From SIAJ01 sp036266155 (GTDB taxonomy: Bacteria > Planctomycetota > Planctomycetia > Gemmatales > Gemmataceae), in the NCBI GenBank assembly GCA_036266155.1, contig DATANR010000455.1, forward strand, positions 1-11,052: DNA of 11,052 bases, read 5' to 3'. Each line of letters starts with the position of its first letter. The first letter of the stretch is position 1. The notes below the pieces were generated by a model, which was not told the DNA's origin, searched no databases, and was given only the letters and a program-made list of their open reading frames with translations. A program made the translations under genes and the position numbers. Shown here piece after piece: positions 5,322 to 11,052 of this stretch.

Positions 5322-7541
5322 TTAACCATCGGATCGAGCATTGATATGGGTTAGAACGACGCGGATGGCGTCATATGACACTTCTTGATTGAGCGCTAGG
5401 AAAATTGGTTTGAGCTTCTGAGAACCATGCTCCTTGGCCGCCGCGGAGATTCGATCCTGGGTGGCCCGATCGATCCACGCGTCAATGCTGTCGGGCCGTT
5501 CCTGATAAATGTAACAACATAGATAATCGCGGGCGGTCGACTCCATGCGCTCCATTAGCAGCGCCACCTCAGCGATCGATTTCCGTTCCCGATAGTAAGG
5601 GAACGCGCCCTCGGCGGCGGCATTGCTCGGCGGCTTGGCGCGCGATGCACGCGCGTCGACGACGAGTTTGTTGTCCGTTGTCAGGCCAGCGTCACCGGCG
5701 ATCTTCGCGACGAGGTCGAGGACGGCTTGACCGTGCTCGCGGAGCCGGGCCTCGCCAACGCCCGAGATCTGATGAAGACCCTCCAACGTTGTTGGTCGCA
5801 CTCGGCTGATGTCGCGCAGCGTTCCGTCGTGGAAGATCGTGTACGGCGGCATTCCCTTCTTCGCCGCCAACTCACGCCGCCAAATGCGCAACTCTTCGAA
5901 GAGTTGTGCGTCAACTCCTTCCCAAGAAACTTCTTCTGCTCGCGATTTCTTCGACGCGGTGGCAGTGCCCGCGCGTGTCAACTTCACCTCACGCCGGCCG
6001 CGCAGCACCTGCCACGAATCGTCGTTGAGCCGCAGCACCGGATACTCGTCGGTCGTCTGCTCGAGCAGCCCGGTGCCGATGAGCTGAGTGATCCAGTCGC
6101 GCACTTGCCGCTCGGGCTGGTCGGACAGCAAGCCGAAAGTGCTCAGCTTGTCGTGGCCCAACGTGCCGACGCGCTCGTTGTTCGAGCCGCGCAGCACGTG
6201 CGTCACGTGGCCGGCACCGAAGCGCTCGCCCACGCGCGCGACGCACGAAATGATCTTTTGCGCCACGACTGTTGAATCGGGCTCCCAAGCGACTTCGCCG
6301 AGGCAGACATCACACGCGCCGCAGGCTTCCGGCTCAAACTTCTGGCCAAAATGCTCGACCAGCACGCGGTGCCGACACTTACCGCCCTTGGCATACGTGT
6401 TAATCTGCTCGGCTTGTTGTCCCGAATGAGCGAGTAGTTCACGATCGATCCGTCCCTGCTCGAACGACTTCCTGGCCATGTCCTTCCACTTGATCACATC
6501 GCGACCCGAGTGGTACATCAAGCATTCCGCTTCCAACCCGTCGCGCCCCGCTCGGCCCGCCTCCTGTTGATAGTGCTCAATGGACTGGGGCATGCCGGTA
6601 TGCAGGACAAAGCGAATGTCCGACCGATCGATGCCCATGCCGAACGCCACGGTGGCCACGACGAGATCGCAAGCGCCCGTGCGGAAGGCATCGTGCGTGG
6701 CCTTGCGCATTCGCTGATTGTCATCGGCCGACTCGTCCGGGTGAGCGGCCCGATAGCACATCGCGTTGAAGCCAAGTTCGCGCAATTGCTCCGCGAGTTG
6801 GTCCACTTCCTTCCGCGAGGGACAATAGATGATGCCAGCCTGTCCGCGCCGGCGTTCGAGCACCTCCAGAATCTGATCGAGGATGGTGCGACGTTGCAGG
6901 ACGCGGTAGATCAGGTTCGGCCGATCGAAATTGCCGACGAGGACGGCCGGGTTGCGCAGGTGGAGCTGATCAATGATGTCCTGGCGAACTTGCTCCGTGG
7001 CTGTTGCCGTAAACGCGTGGAATGTCGCTTCGGGAAACTTGTCGCGGATGGACGCGAGCTGCCGATACTCGGGCCGAAAATCGTGACCCCAGTGACTGAT
7101 GCAATGAGCCTCATCAATTGCAAACGTGCGGACACCATGCTCACGCAAAAAGTTCTGGAAGCGCTCGGTCACCATGCGCTCGGGCGACGCGAACAGCAGC
7201 CGCACACGGCCGGCCTTCATCTCGCGTCCTACGGCGATTTTGTCAGAGTCGGTCAACGTCGAATCGACCCGGAAAGCCTTGACGTCCGCAGATGTCAAGC
7301 TGTCGACTTGATCCTTCATTAACGAAATGAGGGGTGAGACTACTACCGTCGTCTCGTTCGTGCGATACGCGGCCGGGGCCTGATAGCAGAGTGACTTGCC
7401 GCCGCCCGTCGGCATCACGACGAGCGAATCGCGGCGATCGAGATCGGCCCGGATCGCCTGCTCTTGCAGCGGTCGCAGCGCGTGAAAACCCCAGTGCCGG
7501 GTGATGAGCGACCGAATCTCGGCAATTGGATCGGCGGGCAT
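5322..7541 (-). CDS. recQ: ATP-dependent DNA helicase RecQ
   Basis: The 739-residue protein is a 3'-5' DNA helicase of the RecQ family, acting in recombination and replication-fork repair. In order: motif 0 (WGFHALRPLQEQAI, residues 17-30), Walker A MPTGGGKS (43-50), DEAH (143-146) with the RecQ aromatic-rich loop CISHWGHDFRPEY, and motif VI QEAGRAGRDG (326-335). The zinc site has four cysteines (389, 407, 410, 413), followed by an RQC winged-helix region (about 420-520). An HRDC domain spans about 543-612 (AQLFEELRIWRRELA to SGVGEARLREHG). Residues 645-735 form a helical C-terminal region like the helix-turn-helix domain attached to some bacterial RecQ proteins. All catalytic motifs look intact. 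The ATG at 7541 gives the expected N-terminus. It lies 63 bases downstream of the SMP-30-like gene on the same strand, so cotranscription is possible but not shown. Confidence 0.97.
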   Translation of the reverse strand: MPADPIAEIRSLITRHWGFHALRPLQEQAIRADLDRRDSLVVMPTGGGKSLCYQAPAAYRTNETTVVVSPLISLMKDQVDSLTSADVKAFRVDSTLTDSDKIAVGREMKAGRVRLLFASPERMVTERFQNFLREHGVRTFAIDEAHCISHWGHDFRPEYRQLASIRDKFPEATFHAFTATATEQVRQDIIDQLHLRNPAVLVGNFDRPNLIYRVLQRRTILDQILEVLERRRGQAGIIYCPSRKEVDQLAEQLRELGFNAMCYRAAHPDESADDNQRMRKATHDAFRTGACDLVVATVAFGMGIDRSDIRFVLHTGMPQSIEHYQQEAGRAGRDGLEAECLMYHSGRDVIKWKDMARKSFEQGRIDRELLAHSGQQAEQINTYAKGGKCRHRVLVEHFGQKFEPEACGACDVCLGEVAWEPDSTVVAQKIISCVARVGERFGAGHVTHVLRGSNNERVGTLGHDKLSTFGLLSDQPERQVRDWITQLIGTGLLEQTTDEYPVLRLNDDSWQVLRGRREVKLTRAGTATASKKSRAEEVSWEGVDAQLFEELRIWRRELAAKKGMPPYTIFHDGTLRDISRVRPTTLEGLHQISGVGEARLREHGQAVLDLVAKIAGDAGLTTDNKLVVDARASRAKPPSNAAAEGAFPYYRERKSIAEVALLMERMESTARDYLCCYIYQERPDSIDAWIDRATQDRISAAAKEHGSQKLKPIFLALNQEVSYDAIRVVLTHINARSDG

Positions 7542-7604
7542 CGGCGTATCTCGCGTTCCCGACAGCTTATCAATGTGCGTGTAGGATTGTCCAGTATGCC
7601 TTGT

Positions 7605-8570
7605 TCACATCAAACGAACCATTCCGCTCGGGGGTAAAGCGGTCAACGCAGTCTCCGCCCAAAACAGGTTGCCCGCATTCGGACAAAGCGCTCGCTGCTC
7701 CGCTGGCATCCCCTCGATTGCGGTTGTCAGCACGAGCCGAATCTTTCCTTCGTTCTCGATCAACAACGGGCACGTCACTCGGGACGAGCCGGGCGTCGTC
7801 CACTCCTCAATCGCCGCTCCGGTTCGCAGACCGAAACGAATCGCACGGCCTTCACCAACGGGTTGCGGATTGTAGAAGGCGATGATCACGCTGCCGTCGC
7901 CGGCATCGACCATCCCGTCTGGGAAGCCATCCGTATTCGACAGGTCGAGCACGACCTCCTGCGCACTGATCTTCCGCGTCGCCAAATCGAGCCGAAAACG
8001 GACGACATTGCGCGTCGGCGTATCGATGTCGTAGAGGCACAGATCAGCGCCATCGCGAGCGAACACTTTACCATTCGAACACAACTGTTTGTCGGCCAGA
8101 ACACTAATCCGGTTGTCGTCGAGCGTGAACAGATACAGATTTGCGATGGTATCAGCGAACTTTACATCTTTGGTGCCGAACACAATCGCCCGGCCGCCTG
8201 GAACGACTTCGCCGTCGTTGATGATGGTTCGCGGAGTGGCGTCGTCAATGGCCGCGAGCGCATGGAAAGTGTTCGTCGCTAGATGCAGCAGACCCACTTC
8301 CTTTTCGCGGCCAATGAACAGCGTGTCCGGCCGATCGGTCGGAAAAAGAAAGCCGGGCCGTTTGGCTTGCGCGTAGGTGCGATGCTCGCCGTCCCAGAAG
8401 CGAACATGAATGTCGCCCGCGGTCGCATCGGCGGTCGTCTGGATGTTCACCCACGCCAGCGCAGGCTTGCCCTCGACGATGACGGCACGCGGTCCTTCGG
8501 GGAGGAAGCCGTCGTCCGCATCGTCCTGGGCGTAAAGCACCGTTGCGATGGTGGAGTGTATGAGAGACAT
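7605..8570 (-). CDS. SMP-30/gluconolactonase-family protein
   Basis: The 321-residue product belongs to the six-bladed beta-propeller SMP-30/gluconolactonase family, metal-dependent lactonases of sugar acids and related esters. The likely metal ligands are visible by family pattern: Glu25 in PEGPR, Asn166 in CSNGKV, and Asp218 in FPDGM. The INDGEV segment (Asn118) matches the family's FNDG motif, but the arginine usually two residues before that Asn is Ile116 here, so substrate preference may differ from gluconolactone. LVLTTA near residues 279-284 is also typical. No signal peptide is seen, so it is cytoplasmic. The start ATG at 8570 has GGGAG about seven bases upstream. The longer open frame to 8912 would overlap the divergent SDR gene and is rejected. 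Only 36 bases separate the two start codons. Confidence 0.88.
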   Translation of the reverse strand: MSLIHSTIATVLYAQDDADDGFLPEGPRAVIVEGKPALAWVNIQTTADATAGDIHVRFWDGEHRTYAQAKRPGFLFPTDRPDTLFIGREKEVGLLHLATNTFHALAAIDDATPRTIINDGEVVPGGRAIVFGTKDVKFADTIANLYLFTLDDNRISVLADKQLCSNGKVFARDGADLCLYDIDTPTRNVVRFRLDLATRKISAQEVVLDLSNTDGFPDGMVDAGDGSVIIAFYNPQPVGEGRAIRFGLRTGAAIEEWTTPGSSRVTCPLLIENEGKIRLVLTTAIEGMPAEQRALCPNAGNLFWAETALTALPPSGMVRLM

Positions 8571-8594
8571 CGGCGACTCCCGCGGGGCTGCAGA

Positions 8595-8600
8595 TAAGAT
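8595..8600 (+). promoter_or_regulatory. Possible -10 element for the SDR gene
   Basis: TAAGAT ends six bases before the SDR start codon at 8607, and no Shine-Dalgarno sequence precedes that ATG. If this is the -10 box, transcription would begin at or next to the A of ATG, giving a leaderless mRNA. No good -35 hexamer is seen at the expected spacing, which would fall at the very edge of the divergent gene. Confidence 0.25.
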
Positions 8601-8606
8601 ATCGCC

Positions 8607-9398
8607 ATGCTTCACGGCAAGAAGGCACTCATTACCGGCAGCAGCAGCGGCATCGGCCTCGCGGCGGCACGGGCGTTCATCCAGCATGGGGCCCGTGTCG
8701 CTCTGTCGTCGGAGCGGGCACTGAGCATTTGCCCCGATGTGGCCGAACTGATTCGTGACAGTCGAGCAAAGTACGTGCAAGCCGACATGTCGAAGCCGGG
8801 CGAACCTGAGCGACTTGTCGCCGCCGCATGCGAGCAGTTCGGCGGGCTTGATGTGCTCGTGAACAACGTGGGCACCTTCCGCGAACCAGCGTTCGTTGAC
8901 ATTTCGCGCCAAGATTTCGACTTCATCTTCGGGCTCAACGTCTGGTCAGCTCTCGCGGCGACACAGGAATTCGTTCGCCGCGGCCGAGCGGCAGGCACTG
9001 GTGGGCGGATCATTTTCACCACGTCGCTCAACGGCTCCCGGTCCGAGCCGGCCCACACGCTTTACGATGCGAGCAAGGCGGCGATCAACGCCTTGACCAG
9101 ACAATTGGCGATTGAATTGGCGCCGGATGGATTCACCACCATCGCGGTGGCACCCGGCCTGGTCGAAACGCCGTTGACCGACATGGGCCTGCGTTCGGAT
9201 CCGGCCGTGCGGCAAGCAATCATCGAGCAAATACCTGTCCGCAGGATCGCGACCGTCGACGATCTGACGATGTGGTACGTCTTCCTGGCCTCGGACGCGG
9301 CCAGTTATGCGACGGGGACAATTGTGACCGTGGACGGCGGGCTCGATGCGCAACAGATGGGACTGCGGCCGATCGCAAAGAGCGAGCGTCATCCGTAG
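8607..9398 (+). CDS. Short-chain dehydrogenase/reductase (SDR) family oxidoreductase
   Basis: The 263-residue protein is a classical SDR, an NAD(P)-dependent oxidoreductase of alcohols, ketones or sugars. The cofactor motif TGSSSGIG is at residues 10-17. The structural NNAG motif reads NNVG (86-89). The catalytic tetrad is complete: Asn111, Ser140, Tyr153 and Lys157 in YDASK. APGLVETPLTD follows, and the C-terminal part has the family's ASDAASYATGTIVTVDGG. Length is normal. The substrate cannot be deduced; the closeness of a divergent SMP-30-type lactonase would suit sugar or sugar-acid metabolism, which is inference only. No ribosome-binding site is seen. The stop codon lies inside a 38-bp palindrome that also contains the stop of the convergent gene. 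Confidence 0.95.
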   Translation: MLHGKKALITGSSSGIGLAAARAFIQHGARVALSSERALSICPDVAELIRDSRAKYVQADMSKPGEPERLVAAACEQFGGLDVLVNNVGTFREPAFVDISRQDFDFIFGLNVWSALAATQEFVRRGRAAGTGGRIIFTTSLNGSRSEPAHTLYDASKAAINALTRQLAIELAPDGFTTIAVAPGLVETPLTDMGLRSDPAVRQAIIEQIPVRRIATVDDLTMWYVFLASDAASYATGTIVTVDGGLDAQQMGLRPIAKSERHP

Positions 9399-9430
9399 CC
9401 CCAAGCTGCCATGGCACCTTGTGGCTACGG
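9393..9430. terminator. 38-bp near-perfect palindrome, likely bidirectional terminator
   Basis: The 19-base arms match at 17 positions with no spacer: the left arm begins CCGTAGCC, the right ends GGCTACGG, and the centre is TGCCATGGCA. The left arm contains the stop codon of the SDR gene (CCGTAG, 9393-9398). The right arm contains, on the other strand, the identical CCGTAG ending the thiamine-phosphate synthase gene (9430-9425). A hairpin at the meeting point of two convergent genes is well placed to end both transcripts. There are no T-runs, so it may instead be a dispersed palindromic repeat that supplies stop codons. Confidence 0.65.
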
Positions 9431-10876
9431 TAGAGCCGCTCGCAGCCTCGCTGCCGCGATCCCAGGCTCCTCCGCCTGACACAGGGCCGCACCCACGGCG
9501 ACTCGCTTCGCACCCGCCGCGACGGCTTCAGCCACATTCTCAATGCCTACGCCGCCGATGACAAAGGCGGGCAGCGTCGTCATCGCCGTCGCCTGCCTTA
9601 CAAACTCCAGCCCGGCGAGTTGCTTGAAATCCTTCGTCGTCGACGCAAACGTCGGGCCAACGCCGATGTAGCTGGCGCCATCCACGACAGCCTTGCGAAC
9701 CTGTTCCGGCGTGTGTGTGCTGACCCCGATCAGCGGCCCATGCCCGAGGATTCGTCGGGCGTCTTTCACGCTCATGTCGTCCTGGCCGAGGTGGACGCCG
9801 TCAGCTTCGACAAGTCGGGCAATGTCCGGCCGGTCGTTCATGATGAAAAGCGTGTGCGTCTCCCGCGTCCAGCGGCGGACGTTGCGGGCTCGCTCGATCA
9901 ATTCGCGGTCGTTGAGCGACTTTTCACGTAGCTGAAAGATGTCGGCCCCGCCGTCGGCCGCCTCGCGGATGGTCCAGTCGACGGCGGCCAGGCACCCCGA
10001 GCCGCTGAGAAGCACATAGACCTTGGCGTTCTCCAGTTGGGAGCGAGCGTCAGTCCCGATGCCGACGATACGCTCGACGGTGTAGCTCCGATAGCGGATC
10101 GCCTCAAGCCCCGGCACCAGTTGCGGCTGCAACACCTTGCCGTATTCTTCGAGACTTCGCAGCGCTTCCTGCAAACGCTTTAGATTGATCCGCGCCACGT
10201 CCGCGGGCGAGTGCCGGGTCATCTCTCCCGGCAGCATGATGCCGGTGCCGACGTCCCATAGCGTCTCGCGGGCTTCGTTCAAGAGTGACGCCGGCAATTG
10301 ATCGAGCAGGCCCGCGAGGTCGTGCCGCAGGCCCTTGACTGCGGCGGTCAGAACTCCATCATCGAGCACGAAGCGAACGTAGTCGTCAAGTACGCGGAGG
10401 GCTTCACGTGCACGGTTGGCGTTGGCATCGACCGCACGAGCGGAGGAAACGATGTCGGTCGGGTCGCGGAGGTCGAGCGTGAAGCCCATCGCGATCGGCG
10501 GCAACTCGACCCGGCGAATGAGCCGGTCGACGGCGACTCCCGATTGACGCAACGGCTCATGAAAGGGCACGTTCGCACGGATGAGGCCGACAAGCAGGTA
10601 TTCGCCCGTCAGCGTCGTCTCATCGCGCTCGCCGGCCGCTTCGCGGGCGCTGGTCAAGACGGCGGGCATATCGAACTTCACCGCATGGTGCCCAGCGAGC
10701 ACGTCCCGAATCGCGACGATGTCGCCGCCGGCGTCGATGAGCAATTGGGCCGCGCGGCCTTCATCGTCCTCGATGAGCGCCAGTAGCAACTGAACGGCAT
10801 TCACGGGCGCGTCGCCGGCCTGCTTGCGAGCAGTTTCGAGAGCGCGTTCGACGGCGGGGCTCAGGTCGTCAATCAT
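9425..10876 (-). CDS. thiE: Thiamine-phosphate synthase with N-terminal Clp-N-like and ThiD2 domains
   Basis: The 483-residue protein joins HMP-pyrophosphate and thiazole phosphate to make thiamine phosphate. Residues 4-60 and 70-123 are two related helical repeats (VNAVQLLLALIEDDEGRAAQ; TGEYLLVGLI) resembling the double repeat of ClpA/ClpC N-domains. Residues 148-270 match the ThiD2 domain often fused to ThiE: ANANRAREALRVLDDYVRFVL, LRHDL, LQEALRSLEEYGK, YRSYTVE. Residues 285-483 are the ThiE barrel: QLREK (315-319), NDRPDIA (347-353), GVHLGQDD (360-367), STHT, GVGPTFASTTK (405-415), and VIGGVG. ThiE motifs look intact. ThiE alone is about 210 residues, so over half is accessory. Start ATG at 10876 has only a weak upstream AAGATG. 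The Clp-N assignment is by pattern and less certain than the other two. Confidence 0.93.
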   Translation of the reverse strand: MIDDLSPAVERALETARKQAGDAPVNAVQLLLALIEDDEGRAAQLLIDAGGDIVAIRDVLAGHHAVKFDMPAVLTSAREAAGERDETTLTGEYLLVGLIRANVPFHEPLRQSGVAVDRLIRRVELPPIAMGFTLDLRDPTDIVSSARAVDANANRAREALRVLDDYVRFVLDDGVLTAAVKGLRHDLAGLLDQLPASLLNEARETLWDVGTGIMLPGEMTRHSPADVARINLKRLQEALRSLEEYGKVLQPQLVPGLEAIRYRSYTVERIVGIGTDARSQLENAKVYVLLSGSGCLAAVDWTIREAADGGADIFQLREKSLNDRELIERARNVRRWTRETHTLFIMNDRPDIARLVEADGVHLGQDDMSVKDARRILGHGPLIGVSTHTPEQVRKAVVDGASYIGVGPTFASTTKDFKQLAGLEFVRQATAMTTLPAFVIGGVGIENVAEAVAAGAKRVAVGAALCQAEEPGIAAARLRAALP

Positions 10877-11051
10877 GCGAACATCTTACCGCCCCAGCCG
10901 GCACAATCGATACACCCCATCCACCGCGAACGACCGCGCCGCTCCAATCCGCCAAATCGGCGTCCTTGAGTCGCGTGGCACGGCCCGGCAAGCCGATTCG
11001 ATCCATCAGACCGGCATGGCCGGTGCGACTCAGGCGAGCGTCGAGGGTTGG
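10869..11051 (-). CDS. Possible tail of an upstream minus-strand gene
   Basis: One minus-strand frame is open from the window edge to a TGA whose last bases overlap the thiE start by eight bases. It would encode 60 residues containing RIGLPGRATRLKDADLAD and GGWGVSIVPAGAV. The product matches nothing I recognise. Wobble positions are GC-rich, as in the real genes here, and an overlap with thiE would fit an operon. However, other frames are also open across this short stretch, and it contains palindromes, so it may be non-coding. Confidence 0.22.
   Translation of the reverse strand, partial: PTLDARLSRTGHAGLMDRIGLPGRATRLKDADLADWSGAVVRGGWGVSIVPAGAVRCSHD
10967..11032. repeat. Nested inverted repeats upstream of thiE
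   Basis: TGAGTCGC (10967-10974) and GCGACTCA (11025-11032) are perfect reverse complements 50 bases apart. Directly inside the right arm is another palindrome, ACCGGC-ATG-GCCGGT (11010-11024). Together they can form a branched hairpin or cruciform. Whether this is a leader of thiE, a repeat-family member or part of a coding sequence cannot be decided here. No THI-box (TPP riboswitch) signature was recognised. Confidence 0.5.
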
Positions 11052-11052
11052 C

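Noticed and set aside
6510..7322. 270-residue plus-strand frame inside recQ
   Set aside because: It is antisense to the conserved helicase core, where every RecQ motif is intact on the other strand.
8571..8912. Extended start of the SMP-30-like protein
   Set aside because: It overlaps the divergent SDR gene, including its cofactor motif. The ATG at 8570 has a good ribosome-binding site and gives the normal family length.
10877..11052. TPP riboswitch upstream of thiE
   Set aside because: The conserved CUGAGA and related THI-box core bases were not found on the minus strand within the visible upstream sequence.

Overview
The window looks like chromosomal DNA from a GC-rich bacterium, most likely a planctomycete (Planctomycetota). 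This is inferred from several signs together: long proline/lysine-rich tails on exported or membrane-anchored proteins, weak Shine-Dalgarno signals, mostly small loosely organised transcription units, and a thiamine-phosphate synthase of the ThiD2-ThiE type with an extra N-terminal domain. No rRNA, tRNA, CRISPR array or complete mobile element was seen.

Layout. The left edge holds the last 41 codons of an IS630-type transposase (+). It is followed by a gene-free stretch with a perfect 13-bp inverted repeat and a tandem copy, then a hairpin that probably ends the next gene. That gene (299-1381, -) encodes an exported proline-rich protein with an OstA/LptA-like C-terminal part. Divergent from it is a D-2-hydroxyacid dehydrogenase (1537-2523, +). 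Its end overlaps by 11 bases the convergent rluD-type pseudouridine synthase (2513-3565, -), which is translationally coupled (TAATG) to an upstream membrane-anchored protein with a TPR-like lumenal part (3565-4536, -). A 292-base gene-free stretch with a nested palindrome follows, then a small unrecognised gene (4829-5194, -), a RecQ helicase with a C-terminal helicase-associated HTH region (5322-7541, -), and an SMP-30/gluconolactonase-family protein (7605-8570, -). An SDR oxidoreductase (8607-9398, +) is divergent from the last, with only 36 bases between them. The SDR converges on a 483-residue thiamine-phosphate synthase (9425-10876, -), and a 38-bp near-perfect palindrome contains both stop codons. 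The right edge holds further palindromes and possibly the tail of another minus-strand gene.

How the genes relate. Most are housekeeping or peripheral metabolism: rRNA modification (RluD), DNA repair (RecQ), thiamine synthesis (ThiE), and small-molecule redox and lactone chemistry (hydroxyacid dehydrogenase, SMP-30, SDR). There is no clear defence island or biosynthetic cluster. The most unusual item is the thiamine-phosphate synthase. It carries a double Clp-N-like repeat ahead of the ThiD2 and ThiE domains, placing a module known from ClpA/ClpC chaperones on a vitamin-biosynthesis enzyme. The second point of interest is the density of palindromes in the intergenic gaps, which may be terminators or members of dispersed repeat families.
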